Under the pieces are notes generated by a model that saw nothing but the letters and a program-made list of their open reading frames with translations, had not been told where the DNA came from and did not search any database. DNA of 64,000 nt from Comamonas sp009360615 (GTDB lineage Bacteria; Pseudomonadota; Gammaproteobacteria; Burkholderiales; Burkholderiaceae_C). How positions within the stretch are numbered: the stretch's first letter is position 1; each line of letters begins with the position of its first letter. Below, piece after piece: positions 45,047 through 54,478 of the stretch. The stretch lies in the NCBI RefSeq assembly GCF_035784015.1, contig NZ_JALKOW010000001.1. One strand, written 5' to 3'. The position numbers were made by a program, and so were the translations under genes.

Positions 45047-45913
45047 ATGAATATCGGGCATCAAAGCAATCGGCGTTCAGTCATGTGGAGCGAAACACAG
45101 CAAGGAATCTTGAACCGCCTGGCGCAGCAGCCGCTGTGCCGGGTGCAGGTGCAGGCCACCCGTGGCTCCGTGCCCCGCGAGAAGGGGGCCTGGATGGCTG
45201 TGTTTGCCGATGAGGTGATGGGGACGATTGGCGGTGGCCACCTCGAATGGCAGGCGATTGCGCTGGCGCGCCAGCTGCTGGCACAGTGGGGCGATGATCA
45301 CGCCGGCTGGCACGAGCATGTCCAGCGCTATGCCCTTGGCCCCAGTCTGGGGCAATGCTGTGGCGGTGCACTGGAGCTGCATTTCGAACGGTTTGAGGCC
45401 CGCGATGCCCCGCGTCTGCGGGCCTTGATGCCCGAGCCTTCGCAATGCGTGGCCCTGTTCGGTGCGGGCCACGTGGGACATGCGCTGGTGCGCATTTTGC
45501 GTAGCCTGCCGTATCGGGTGATCTGGGTGGACAGCCGGGATGCGGTCTTTCCCGTGCAGGAGCAGATCGGTGTGCAGTGCGAGCATTCCGATCCGGTCCA
45601 GGCCGCAGTGGCGCAGCTGCCTGCGCATTCACAAGTGCTCATCATGAGCTTCAGCCATGCCGAGGACCTGGAGGTGGTGGCCCAATGCCTGCTGCGTCAG
45701 CGCGAGCGCGGAGATCTGCCTTTTGTGGGGTTGATCGGCAGCAAGACCAAATGGGCCAGCTTCAGCAGCCGGTTGCGCGGTCGGGGGTTCAGCGACGCGG
45801 AGCTGGCTCACATCACCTGCCCGATCGGGGTGCCGGGCATTACCGGCAAGGAACCCGAGGTGATCGCAGTCGCTGTGGCGGCACAGCTTTTACAGGGGCT
45901 GCCTGTGCGCTGA
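45047..45913 (+). CDS. xdhC: Xanthine dehydrogenase accessory protein XdhC
   Basis: A 288-residue protein. The N-terminal XdhC_CoxI domain has VQVQATRGSVPREKGAWM and GTIGGGHLEW plus SLGQCCGGALELHFERF. The C-terminal Rossmann-like domain has VALFGAGHVGHALVRIL and GLIGSKTKWASF. XdhC binds and sulfurates the molybdenum cofactor before insertion into xanthine dehydrogenase. Structural xdhA and xdhB are not seen beside it. Start is 45047 or 45083 (MWSETQQ); the second fits family length slightly better. It precedes puuD with a 363-base gap. Confidence 0.93.
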   Translation: MNIGHQSNRRSVMWSETQQGILNRLAQQPLCRVQVQATRGSVPREKGAWMAVFADEVMGTIGGGHLEWQAIALARQLLAQWGDDHAGWHEHVQRYALGPSLGQCCGGALELHFERFEARDAPRLRALMPEPSQCVALFGAGHVGHALVRILRSLPYRVIWVDSRDAVFPVQEQIGVQCEHSDPVQAAVAQLPAHSQVLIMSFSHAEDLEVVAQCLLRQRERGDLPFVGLIGSKTKWASFSSRLRGRGFSDAELAHITCPIGVPGITGKEPEVIAVAVAAQLLQGLPVR

Positions 45914-46276
45914 TGGTGCAATAGGCGCCCCGGTGTGGTGCATGGGAACGCCGGCAGACGGTGTCTCAGACCGCGCTCGGCCATTGCTTCTCACCGGTCC
46001 CGAGGGCGCGACAGCGAAGCTGCCGGGACATGCCCACACGCTTCGCGAATCAGGCCCGATATTTGCTGATGACTTCCGTACTAGGGAAATCTCTAGGGTG
46101 GTTTATTCCGGATTCGAGCGTTGTAGCAGCAAAAATTGCATACACTTTCGGTCGACAGAATGGTCGCAGCGGTGCCCCGTGTGTAACGTCCGGGAGCGCG
46201 GCCTTTTCTTCTGCTCAGAGCGCCCGCAGTGGTGAGCAGGTTGTTCGGCAGCCCCACGCTGCCAAGGTTGAGAGCT
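45914..46276. other. puuD promoter region
   Basis: 363 bases between xdhC and puuD. It contains the variant operator TGCATACACTTT at 46137-46148. No other structure is recognised. Confidence 0.4.
46137..46148 (+). promoter_or_regulatory. Variant purine-regulon operator upstream of puuD
   Basis: TGCATACACTTT differs in one base of the palindrome core from the TGTATACACTTT found upstream of uraH. It lies 128 bases before the puuD start. Confidence 0.5.
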
Positions 46277-47590
46277 ATGGAAAGCTACATTCTCGACTGG
46301 GCCGGCCTGCTGTTGCGGTGGCTCCACGTCATTACCGCGATCGCCTGGGTCGGTTCCTCCTTCTACTTCGTGTTCCTGGACAGCAGCTTGACGCCGCCCG
46401 TGGATGACGACCTGAAAAAGCAGGGCGTCAACGGCGAACTCTGGGCTGTGCACGGTGGCGGTTTCTACCACCCCGTCAAGTTCAATGTGTCGCCGCCCAA
46501 GATGCCGGACCATCTGCACTGGTTCTACTGGGAAAGCTACACCACGTGGCTGTCCGGTTTTGCCCTGCTGACGGTCTCCTATCTCTGGAACGCGAACATC
46601 TACCTGGTCACTCCCGGCGACCCCAACGCCATGAGCACCGGTGCTGCCGTGGCTTCGGCGCTGGGCTTCCTGGTGGTGTTCTGGCTGCTGTACGACTTCA
46701 TCTGCCGCACCTTCGGCCAGAAGAAGAATGGCGACGCCACCGTGGGTGCCATGGTTCTGGTTCTGGTGTGTATCGCCGCCTACCTGGCCTGCCACATCTT
46801 CCCTGGCCAGGCCGCCTTCCTGCTGATGGGCGCGATGATCGCGACCTCCATGAGCGCCAACGTCTTCTTCTGGATCATCCCTGGCCAGCGCAAGGTCGTG
46901 GCTTCCCTGAAGGCGGGCGAGCCCGTGGATCCTCGTCATGGCCAGCGTGCCAAGCAGCGCAGCGTGCACAACACCTATTTCACGCTGCCCGTTCTGTTTG
47001 CCATGCTGTCCAACCACTATGGCTGGCTGTATAGCCACAAGATGAACTGGCTGGTTCTGATCGGCATGATGTTTGCCGGCGCTGCCATTCGCCAGTTCTT
47101 CGTGATGCGCCACGGCTACAAGCTGGGTCGCAACAACCATCCCTGGCCTTATGCAGCGGTCGGTGTGGCTGCGCTGCTGGCCGTTTTCGTCTGGCTCAAG
47201 CCTGCACCGGTCGCCGCACCTGCTGCTGCCGCACCTGCACCTGCTGCCGCACCTGCACCTGTCGCTGCACCAGCACCAGCTGCCGCCGCTCCTGCTTCGA
47301 CTTCCGAGCCTGCAGCACCGGCAGTCGCAGCATCCGCAAATGCGGGTGGCGAAGGCTTCGCCAAGGTCAATGCCATCTTCCAGCAGCACTGCGTGGTCTG
47401 CCATGGCACGGCCATCCAGCAAAAGGCCGTCCGTCTGGACTCCCCCGAAGCCGTGAAGTCGCACGCTCAGCAGATCTACCAGCAGGTGGTGCAACTGAAG
47501 AAGATGCCTTTCGGCAACCCCGCCGCGCTGTCGGACGACGAGCGCAATCTGATCAAGACCTGGTACGAGTCCGGCGCAGCCGTCAACTGA
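46277..47590 (+). CDS. puuD: Membrane-bound urate hydroxylase with cytochrome c domain
   Basis: A 437-residue protein. Eight hydrophobic helices form the PuuD domain (residues about 1-310), starting MESYILDWAGLLLRWLHVITAIAWVGSSFYF and including NTYFTLPVLFAMLSNHY. A 40-residue Ala/Pro linker leads to a class I cytochrome c with CVVCH (372-376) and axial Met in LKKMPFGN. PuuD-type enzymes oxidise urate to 5-hydroxyisourate and pass electrons to the respiratory chain via the heme, without producing peroxide. Start 46277 gives MESY at the first helix. A terminator follows at 47611-47638. Confidence 0.95.
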   Translation: MESYILDWAGLLLRWLHVITAIAWVGSSFYFVFLDSSLTPPVDDDLKKQGVNGELWAVHGGGFYHPVKFNVSPPKMPDHLHWFYWESYTTWLSGFALLTVSYLWNANIYLVTPGDPNAMSTGAAVASALGFLVVFWLLYDFICRTFGQKKNGDATVGAMVLVLVCIAAYLACHIFPGQAAFLLMGAMIATSMSANVFFWIIPGQRKVVASLKAGEPVDPRHGQRAKQRSVHNTYFTLPVLFAMLSNHYGWLYSHKMNWLVLIGMMFAGAAIRQFFVMRHGYKLGRNNHPWPYAAVGVAALLAVFVWLKPAPVAAPAAAAPAPAAAPAPVAAPAPAAAAPASTSEPAAPAVAASANAGGEGFAKVNAIFQQHCVVCHGTAIQQKAVRLDSPEAVKSHAQQIYQQVVQLKKMPFGNPAALSDDERNLIKTWYESGAAVN

Positions 47591-47610
47591 GTCTTTGCCG
47601 GTGAAGCGCA

Positions 47611-47638
47611 AAAGGCCGCAGTCTCCCCTGCGGCCTTT
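47611..47638 (+). terminator. Terminator after puuD
   Basis: AAAGGCCGCAG and CTGCGGCCTTT pair around TCTCCC and are followed by T residues. Confidence 0.9.
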
Positions 47639-47707
47639 TTGTTGCCTGCCCCGTCTTGTTGACGTGGCTCAAAATGAATCAGTCAAAAGCCCGGCACAGT
47701 GCAGTCT

Positions 47708-48346
47708 ATGTTCACCATGCCCTCCATGTCGCAAATCGCTTCCACGTTTGGGCAGCCTGAGAGCTTTGCTCCAGGCTCTTGGCTCAGGCAACGTCGCAAA
47801 GCCCTCGATTCGGTCCTGTACCTGGAAACCGGAAGCGTGATGCTGGGTGTCGGACAGGATTCGGCCATGCGCCATCATCTCGGACAGGTGGAAGGGCCGG
47901 CCTGGCTGGATGCGGCTTTTGCACTGCAGGATCGCCCGCCCTGCCTCGACATGCAGGCGCAGACGGCGGGGCGTATCCACATCATTCCTCTGGCGCGCTT
48001 TCTCGGGGCTGTCGCGGAGCTGACGCCGGCCGTGCAGTGCCTGCTCAGGGATATGGCCAGGGCCTATTGCTCGCAGACCGAACTGGCCGTCAGCCGCCTG
48101 GCGCAGGACGCCGAAGCGCGCTGCGCACAGTGGCTGCTGAGCCATGCCAGTCCGGCTGGAAACGGCATGGGCTTGCGTGTCACCCTCAAGGCGCGCAAAC
48201 GCATGATCGCCGCCCAATTGGGGATTGCACCGGAAACCTTCTCGCGAGTGCTCAGGCAGTTGCGCGAGCATGGCCTGATTGCCGGCCGAGGCAATGTCAT
48301 CGAACTGCCCAGGCCGGGTGCTCTGGAAGTGCTCACGCTGGGGTAA
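47708..48346 (+). CDS. Crp/Fnr-family regulator
   Basis: A 212-residue protein. The N-terminal half fits the cyclic-nucleotide-type beta barrel (FAPGSWLRQRRKALDSVLYLETGSVMLGVG). The C-terminal helix-turn-helix is LTLKARKRMIAAQLGIAPETFSRVLRQLREHGLIA in the usual CRP position (about 155-190). The Fnr cysteine cluster is absent, so it is not an oxygen sensor of the iron-sulfur type. It stands between puuD and a diguanylate cyclase; targets are unknown. Start 47708 or 47717. Confidence 0.85.
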   Translation: MFTMPSMSQIASTFGQPESFAPGSWLRQRRKALDSVLYLETGSVMLGVGQDSAMRHHLGQVEGPAWLDAAFALQDRPPCLDMQAQTAGRIHIIPLARFLGAVAELTPAVQCLLRDMARAYCSQTELAVSRLAQDAEARCAQWLLSHASPAGNGMGLRVTLKARKRMIAAQLGIAPETFSRVLRQLREHGLIAGRGNVIELPRPGALEVLTLG

Positions 48347-48481
48347 ATACCAGGCTGGGCGTGAGAGGCCCTGCGGTCTGCGACAGAGTGCAGAAAAGCA
48401 GGGGGCGGCGTAGCATTTATCGACAATCTCCGGGGTTTCCTCTCGTTGGGCTGCGGACATCGGCTCTCTATATTGAGGCCC

Positions 48482-50665
48482 ATGTCAGATGCCGTCCTCT
48501 CACTGCCATCAGAGCCGCCCTGGGTTGCGCCGCCGCAGCCAGAGGAGGCTGCGGCAGTTGCAGACCGTGTGCGCAGAGGTCCCGGGCCGATGCTGCGCAG
48601 CATGGTCCTGATTGCCATGATCGCCGTGCTGCTGGCCGGTGCTGGCGCTGCGGGCTGGGTGGCCTACGCGCTGCGCCGGGCCGTCACGGATGGTGCGTTG
48701 CCGGCGCAGACCAAGGCGCTGGAGTATGCGGCGCGCTCGCTGGCCTTCAGGGTCGAGCAGCAGCAAAAGCCCTTGCATGCTCTGTCCTCCGTGCTTGCCG
48801 GGCATATGCACGATTCTCAGGAATCGCTGGAGGCCATGCTCAGGCAGCCCGCCTCCATGGCGCAGCAGTATGAGCAGATCCAGCTTGCCAATGGCAAAGG
48901 GCAGTTGCTGGTCAATCTGCGCCAGGAGCAGGCGATGTCCGCGGAGCAGCTTGACGAGTCCCTGCGCGAAGTGCTCAAGCGTTCGCTGGCGGAAGGCAAA
49001 CCCATCACCCAGGCCTGGGTGCGTCCTGGCGATGCAGGGCTGCAGCTGGAGTTTCAATACGTCGTGCCGGTGCGCGATCTGCAAGGCAAGCTGCTGGGGG
49101 TTCTGGGAGGCAGCTACCGGGCACCGCTGTCGGTCTTGTTCTCGCTGGAGTCCACCTCTGCCGAAGCGGGCGGTCAGTTGCTGCTGATCGACCGCGATCA
49201 TCGCCCGCTGGCTCTGAGCAGCAAGGGGCAGTGGCAATGGCCGGCCGCGGCAGGCGACGCCGTTCTGCCGGCCGGAATTGATCGGGCCTGGCTCAAGATG
49301 GCGCAGGCCGGTGCGGTCAGCGAGCAGAGAAACGGCAAACTCTGGAGTGCCATGCCTTTGCCCTGGGCCCAGTGGACTCTGCTGAAGGTCAGCGATGTTC
49401 AGGAATGGGTGCCGGGGGTCTCTGCGAGGACGATGGGCTGGCTGGCCGCAGCCTTGCTGGCATTGGCCGGATTGCTGGGAGGGGTGCTGTGCCTGATCGC
49501 CTATCCGCTGACCGCCCTGTTTCGCTCGGCGGAGCGGGCCTCCCGCCGAGGCGTGATGCTGGAGTTGGATTCGGTCAGCCGGGGCGCCAGCTGGTGGCGC
49601 GGCCTGTCCGATCATGACTGGGGAGAAGCCCTGACCCTGCGCTCTGCCTTGCAGGCCCTGGGCGGCGGATATGAGGCGCATGGCGAGCAGGAGCGTGAAC
49701 TGCAGATGCAGTTGCAGACCTTGATGGACTATGCGCCCGTGGGCCTGATCGTGACGCATGGGGTCACGGTGCAGCGTGTGGGCATGCAGGCCGCCAGGGT
49801 CTTGGGCTATCGGCCTCGGGAAATGCAGGGCCTGGCCGTGCGTGATCTCTGCGCCAGCGATGCCGATCATGAGGATCTGATGGGGCGGGTCCGGCGGGCA
49901 CTGGACACCTACGGACAGTTTGATGGCGAAGTCTGCCTGATGCGCAAGGATTCACGGCCCATATGGGTGCGAATCCATGGGCAGAGCATGCAGCGCATGC
50001 ACCGTGCCTGGGAGCAGTCGGGCAAGGCGCTGGACGGCCAGTATCTGGTCTGGGAGCTGGAGGATGTGACCACTCAGCGCCAGTTGCGCGAGCAATCGAG
50101 CTGGAAAGCCATGCACGATCCCTTGACGCGCCTGCCCAACCGGACGGCCTTTGCCCTGCGCCTCAAGGAATGGCTGCAGGAGTATACGAGCCGCGATTAT
50201 CTGGAAAGCATGGGGCGCGCGAATGCGGTCGCGCGCTCGCAGAGCGAGCCCATGGTGCACGGCATCGTGCTGTACGTGGATCTGGACCACTTTTCCCAGG
50301 TCAATCGTCAAGGGGGGCGCGAGGTGGGCGACGAGGTGCTCGGTCATATCGCCCGGCTGATCGAGTCCACGGTGCGTCCTCATGGCTGGGTGGCCAGGGT
50401 GGGGGGCGACGAGTTTGCGATTCTCATGGCCGGAATCAGCCGGGAAGAGGGCATGCGCCATGCGCAGCTGCTGTGCATGGCCATCCAGGACTGGGAGGGC
50501 TCCTACCAGGGTCAGCGCTATATGTTGAGTGCCAGCATCGGCATGCTGTTGCTCGATGCCAGCTACCACACCGCTGCCAGCGCTTTCAAGGGGGCTGATA
50601 TGGCCTGCTACGCCGCCAAGCGCAAAGGGCGCAACCGCGTGGAAGTGATGACGGCTGCGGTCTGA
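48482..50665 (+). CDS. Membrane sensor diguanylate cyclase
   Basis: A 727-residue protein. The first membrane helix is around residues 38-60, then an extracytoplasmic Cache-like sensor (about 70-305) and a second helix near 312-335. A PAS-type domain follows (about 400-520, with VGLIVTHGVTVQRVGM), then a GGDEF domain whose active site reads RVGGDEFAIL (641-645 GGDEF). It should make cyclic di-GMP in response to an external or periplasmic ligand. The usual inhibitory RxxD site five residues before GGDEF is not present (RPHG there). Start 48482 is the ATG after AGGCCC. Confidence 0.9.
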   Translation: MSDAVLSLPSEPPWVAPPQPEEAAAVADRVRRGPGPMLRSMVLIAMIAVLLAGAGAAGWVAYALRRAVTDGALPAQTKALEYAARSLAFRVEQQQKPLHALSSVLAGHMHDSQESLEAMLRQPASMAQQYEQIQLANGKGQLLVNLRQEQAMSAEQLDESLREVLKRSLAEGKPITQAWVRPGDAGLQLEFQYVVPVRDLQGKLLGVLGGSYRAPLSVLFSLESTSAEAGGQLLLIDRDHRPLALSSKGQWQWPAAAGDAVLPAGIDRAWLKMAQAGAVSEQRNGKLWSAMPLPWAQWTLLKVSDVQEWVPGVSARTMGWLAAALLALAGLLGGVLCLIAYPLTALFRSAERASRRGVMLELDSVSRGASWWRGLSDHDWGEALTLRSALQALGGGYEAHGEQERELQMQLQTLMDYAPVGLIVTHGVTVQRVGMQAARVLGYRPREMQGLAVRDLCASDADHEDLMGRVRRALDTYGQFDGEVCLMRKDSRPIWVRIHGQSMQRMHRAWEQSGKALDGQYLVWELEDVTTQRQLREQSSWKAMHDPLTRLPNRTAFALRLKEWLQEYTSRDYLESMGRANAVARSQSEPMVHGIVLYVDLDHFSQVNRQGGREVGDEVLGHIARLIESTVRPHGWVARVGGDEFAILMAGISREEGMRHAQLLCMAIQDWEGSYQGQRYMLSASIGMLLLDASYHTAASAFKGADMACYAAKRKGRNRVEVMTAAV

Positions 50666-50763
50666 GCCCGATTGGGCATGCTGAATTCAAGGCAGATTTG
50701 ACGGCCTAGAGGGCAATCCCTTGGCTGCCCAACGGGGCTGACTGAGTTACGCTCTGCGGCTGC

Positions 50764-50775
50764 TTTGTATACAAA
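50764..50775 (+). promoter_or_regulatory. Candidate operator upstream of lysR/ABC transporter
   Basis: TTTGTATACAAA is a perfect 12-base palindrome with the TGTATACA core, 45 bases before the LysR start. Confidence 0.55.
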
Positions 50776-50819
50776 ATGGATAAGGCTGGCCGTGCCAAGT
50801 GCCCGGATGGCCGTGACCT

Positions 50820-51752
50820 ATGCGCGACCAGACCTTGTTCGACAAGATAGATTTGCACCTGATCAGGGTGCTGCACACCGTGCTGACGGAGCGCAGCGTC
50901 TCCAGGGCGGCCCTGCGCCTGGGCATGCACCAGCCTGCGGTGTCGGCGGCCCTGCGGCGTCTGCGCGAACTGGCGGGCGACCCTCTGCTGGTGCGCTCCG
51001 GGGCACAGATGCAGCCGACGGATGTGGGTCTGCGCATGGTTCAGCCCTCGGCAGACATCCTGCGTGCCGCCGAAGGGTTGTTCAGCGATGCGCGGCATTT
51101 TGACCCGCGCACCTCGACACGGACTTTCCGCATTGCGGCCAGCGACTATCTGGACCCCCAGTTCCTGCCGCGGCTGATGTCGGCCATGAAAGCGCAGGCC
51201 CCGCATTGTCCGGTGGACTTTCTGCCGCTGAGCGCCGAGGCGCATTACGAGGGACAGCTGGCCGATGGCGAGATCGATGTGGTCATCGGCAACTGGCCGC
51301 AGCCTCCGGAAGGTCTGCACATGGCCAAGCTGTTCGAGGACGAGGTGGTGTGCCTGGTCAGTCCCAAGCATCCGGCGGTGCGCAGAGGCTGGGACGTGCA
51401 GCAGTGGCTTCAGGCCGAGCACATTGCGCCGACGCCAGCCTATCCCGGTGCCCTGGGCGTGATAGACGAGCAGTTGGCGGGCATGGGGCTGAGTCGCCAG
51501 GTGGTGGCACGCTGCGCGCATTTCAGTCTGATACCCGACATGGTGGCATCAAGCTTGCTTGTCATGACCTCGGGCAGATTGTTCTGCGAGCGTTTCAGCG
51601 AACGTCTGTCCCTGGCCATATTGCCTTGCCCTGTGGAATTCCCCCCGTTGGTCTACTACCAGCTCTGGCATGCGCGTTCGCATGCTGGTGCCGCCACACG
51701 CTGGCTGCGAGAGGTGGTTCGCAATGTGGCACTAACGCTGCGAAATCAATAG
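50820..51752 (+). CDS. LysR-family regulator (NodD/PcpR-like branch)
   Basis: A 310-residue protein. HLIRVLHTVLTERSVSRAALRLGMHQPAVSAALRRLRELAGDPLLVR is the long DNA-binding domain of the NodD/PcpR branch, which has the LLVRSGAQMQPTDVG hinge. The effector domain follows with ADGEIDVVIGNWPQPPEGL. It directly precedes the nucleoside-type ABC transporter by 76 bases on the same strand, and a TGTATACA site is in front, so it may be co-transcribed with the transporter or regulate it. Confidence 0.85.
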   Translation: MRDQTLFDKIDLHLIRVLHTVLTERSVSRAALRLGMHQPAVSAALRRLRELAGDPLLVRSGAQMQPTDVGLRMVQPSADILRAAEGLFSDARHFDPRTSTRTFRIAASDYLDPQFLPRLMSAMKAQAPHCPVDFLPLSAEAHYEGQLADGEIDVVIGNWPQPPEGLHMAKLFEDEVVCLVSPKHPAVRRGWDVQQWLQAEHIAPTPAYPGALGVIDEQLAGMGLSRQVVARCAHFSLIPDMVASSLLVMTSGRLFCERFSERLSLAILPCPVEFPPLVYYQLWHARSHAGAATRWLREVVRNVALTLRNQ

Positions 51753-51828
51753 CTTGTATCGTATTCCTGTTCAGCGCATAGAGCCTGTTTGAGTCAATTT
51801 GTTATTTGAATTGAGAGACAATTCAGCG

Positions 51829-53388
51829 ATGAATCCCCCCCCGACACATTCCCCCTCTGCGAGTGCGCCTGCGCGCTTGCAGCTGGAGGGTATTACCAAG
51901 CGGTACCCGGCTGTGGTTGCGAATAGCAAGGTATCGCTGAAAGTTCAGCCTGGCGAAATCCACGCCATCCTGGGCGAAAACGGCGCTGGCAAGTCCACGC
52001 TGATGAAGATCATCTACGGTGCGGTCAAGCCTGACGAGGGCGCCATCCTCGTCGACGGCAAGCCGGTGCAGATCCGCAATCCGCAGGAAGCCCGGGCCCT
52101 GGGCATTGCCATGGTGTTCCAGCATTTCAGCCTGTTCGACACACTGACCGTGGCAGAGAACGTCTGGCTGGGCCTGGACAAGAGCATTGCCCTGGCCAAG
52201 GTGATAGAGAATATCCAGGCCACGGCCCGCGATTACGGGCTGGAGGTGGACCCGCATCGCCCCGTGCACACGCTTTCCGTCGGCGAAATGCAGCGTGTGG
52301 AAATCATCCGTGCCCTGCTGACCAATCCCCGTGTGCTGATCCTGGATGAGCCTACCTCGGTGCTCACGCCCCAGGCGGTGGAGATGCTGTTTGTCGTTCT
52401 GCGCCGTCTGGCTGCGGAGGGCTGTTCCATCCTCTATATCAGCCACAAGCTGCATGAAATCCGCTCGCTTTGCACGGCCTGCACGGTGTTGCGCGGAGGC
52501 GTGGTGACGGGGGAGTGCAACCCGGCCAACGAGAGCAATGCTTCCCTGTCGCGCATGATGATCGGCTCTGAGCCGCCGGAGCTGGAACGCCGCAGTGCCA
52601 ATGCCGGCGACACCGTGCTGCGTGTGCAGGGGCTGTCCCTCAGGAGCCAGGACCCCTTCGGGGTCGATCTGCAGAGCATTGCGCTGCAGGTGCGTGCGGG
52701 CGAGGTCGTCGGTATCGCAGGCGTCTCCGGCAACGGCCAGAAGGAGCTGATGTACGCGCTGTCCGGCGAGGACACCCGTTCCGAGCCGGAGGCCGTTCAG
52801 TTGCTGGGCAAGGGCGTGGGCCGCATGGGGCCGAACCGGCGCCGTGGCATGGGCCTGCATTTCGTGCCTGAAGAACGGCTAGGGCGCGGGGCCGTGCCCA
52901 GCATGGGCCTGGCCCACAACCTGCTGCTGACGCGCAAGACTGCGGTTGCAAGGGGGGGCTGGATTCGCATGGCGGCTCTGCAGGCGCAGGCCCGGGACAT
53001 CATTGCGCGCTTCAACGTCAAGGCCGGCGGTCCGAACTCGGCCGCGCAGTCGCTGTCGGGCGGCAATCTGCAGAAGTTCATCGTGGGTCGTGAAATTGAT
53101 GCCAGACCGCGTCTGCTCATCATCTCTCAGCCTACCTGGGGGGTGGATGTGGGCGCTGCGGCGCAGATCCGGGGCGAGATTCTGAAGCTGCGCGACCAGG
53201 GGTGCGCCGTGCTGGTGGTCAGTGAGGAGTTGGACGAGTTGTTCGAGATTTGCGACCGCCTGCATGTGGTGGCCAAGGGCCGGCTGAGCCCTTCGGTGGA
53301 TAGAGCGGCTGCCACGGTGCAGCAGATTGGCGAATGGATGAGCGGTCTCTGGGATGCGGCAGCGGTGCAGGGAGGTGCCCATGCTTAA
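51829..53388 (+). CDS. Nucleoside-type ABC transporter ATP-binding protein (double ATPase)
   Basis: A 519-residue protein with two ABC domains. First: ILGENGAGKSTLMK (Walker A), LSVGEMQRVEI (signature) and LILDEPTSVLTPQ. Second: GVSGNGQKELMYAL in place of a normal Walker A, LSGGNLQKFIVG (signature) and LLIISQPTWGVD. The degenerate second site is normal for the NupA/YufO and sugar-type importers. It powers uptake by the two permeases that follow; its stop overlaps the first permease start by eight bases. With BMP-type receptors downstream, purine nucleosides or bases are the likely substrates. Confidence 0.93.
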   Translation: MNPPPTHSPSASAPARLQLEGITKRYPAVVANSKVSLKVQPGEIHAILGENGAGKSTLMKIIYGAVKPDEGAILVDGKPVQIRNPQEARALGIAMVFQHFSLFDTLTVAENVWLGLDKSIALAKVIENIQATARDYGLEVDPHRPVHTLSVGEMQRVEIIRALLTNPRVLILDEPTSVLTPQAVEMLFVVLRRLAAEGCSILYISHKLHEIRSLCTACTVLRGGVVTGECNPANESNASLSRMMIGSEPPELERRSANAGDTVLRVQGLSLRSQDPFGVDLQSIALQVRAGEVVGIAGVSGNGQKELMYALSGEDTRSEPEAVQLLGKGVGRMGPNRRRGMGLHFVPEERLGRGAVPSMGLAHNLLLTRKTAVARGGWIRMAALQAQARDIIARFNVKAGGPNSAAQSLSGGNLQKFIVGREIDARPRLLIISQPTWGVDVGAAAQIRGEILKLRDQGCAVLVVSEELDELFEICDRLHVVAKGRLSPSVDRAAATVQQIGEWMSGLWDAAAVQGGAHA

Positions 53389-54475
53389 GCTGGAACAACG
53401 TCCCCAGGCCTCCAGATTCTGGACTTATGGATCGCCGATTCTGGCGTTGCTGATCACCGTGCTGGTCGGGGTCTGCCTGTTCGCGCTGCTGGGCAAGGAT
53501 CCGGTCAAGGGCCTGCAGGCCTTTTTCTGGGAGCCCATCAGGTCGGGCTATGCCCTGGGCGAGCTGGCCGTGAAGGCCACGCCCCTGCTGCTGATTGCGC
53601 TGGGGCTGGCCGTTTGCTTTCGCTCCAATGTCTGGAATATCGGCGCCGAAGGCCAGTTCGTCATCGGTGCGGTGGCTGCCGGCGGCATTGCCTTGCTGGC
53701 CGACAAGACCACGGGACCCTGGATCGTGCCGGCCATCCTGATCGCCGGCATGCTGGGCGGCATGGTCTGGGCCGGCATCGTCGCCCTGCTGCGCGACCGC
53801 TTCAACGCCAACGAAATCCTGGTCAGCCTGATGCTGGTCTATGTGGCCACGCTGGTGCTGGGCTATCTGGTCTATGGCCCCTGGAAGGATCCCATGGGCT
53901 ACAACTTCCCGCAGACCAAGAGCTTCGAGCGGGTGACGCAGATTCCTCGGCTGGTGCAGGGCATGCGCATGAATATCGGCGTCATCATCTCGCTGCTGGG
54001 AGCCGGTCTGCTGTGGGCGTTCCTGTTTCGCACGCGTGCCGGCTTCGCGCTGCAGGTCGGTGGGCTGGCCCCGTCGGCGGCACGCTATGCCGGTTTTTCC
54101 TCGCGCAAGGCACTGTGGACGGCGCTGCTGATTTCCGGTGCCACAGCCGGTCTGGCAGGGGCGCTGGAAGTTGCCGGACCCCTGGGTCAGCTCACGCCCT
54201 ATGTGCCCGCAGGCTACGGCTTTGCGGCCATCATCGTCGCCTTCGTGGGACGCCTGCATCCGGTAGGCATGATTTTCTCGGCCATTCTCATGAGCATGTT
54301 TTATATCGGTGGCGAGCTGGCGCAGTCGCGGCTGGGTCTGCCCAAGGCGCTGACCGGCGTCTTCCAGGGACTGCTGTTGTTCGCCCTGCTGGCCTGCGAC
54401 ACGCTGGTGGCCTATCGCATCCGCTGGGTGGCGAAAAAGGCCGGCAGCGCCATCTCTGCAGTGAAGGGAGCCTGA
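53381..54475 (+). CDS. ABC transporter permease 1 (NupB/YufP-like)
   Basis: A 364-residue protein with about eight to ten membrane helices. AFFWEPIRSGYALGELAVKATPLLLIALGLAVCFRSNVWNIGAEGQF is the characteristic nucleoside-permease stretch (NxGAEGQ). FRTRAGFALQVGGLAPSAARYAGFS is the coupling region. GGAGG precedes the ATG at 53381. It pairs with the next gene, which starts three bases after its stop. Confidence 0.93.
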   Translation: MLKLEQRPQASRFWTYGSPILALLITVLVGVCLFALLGKDPVKGLQAFFWEPIRSGYALGELAVKATPLLLIALGLAVCFRSNVWNIGAEGQFVIGAVAAGGIALLADKTTGPWIVPAILIAGMLGGMVWAGIVALLRDRFNANEILVSLMLVYVATLVLGYLVYGPWKDPMGYNFPQTKSFERVTQIPRLVQGMRMNIGVIISLLGAGLLWAFLFRTRAGFALQVGGLAPSAARYAGFSSRKALWTALLISGATAGLAGALEVAGPLGQLTPYVPAGYGFAAIIVAFVGRLHPVGMIFSAILMSMFYIGGELAQSRLGLPKALTGVFQGLLLFALLACDTLVAYRIRWVAKKAGSAISAVKGA

Positions 54476-54478
54476 TCC

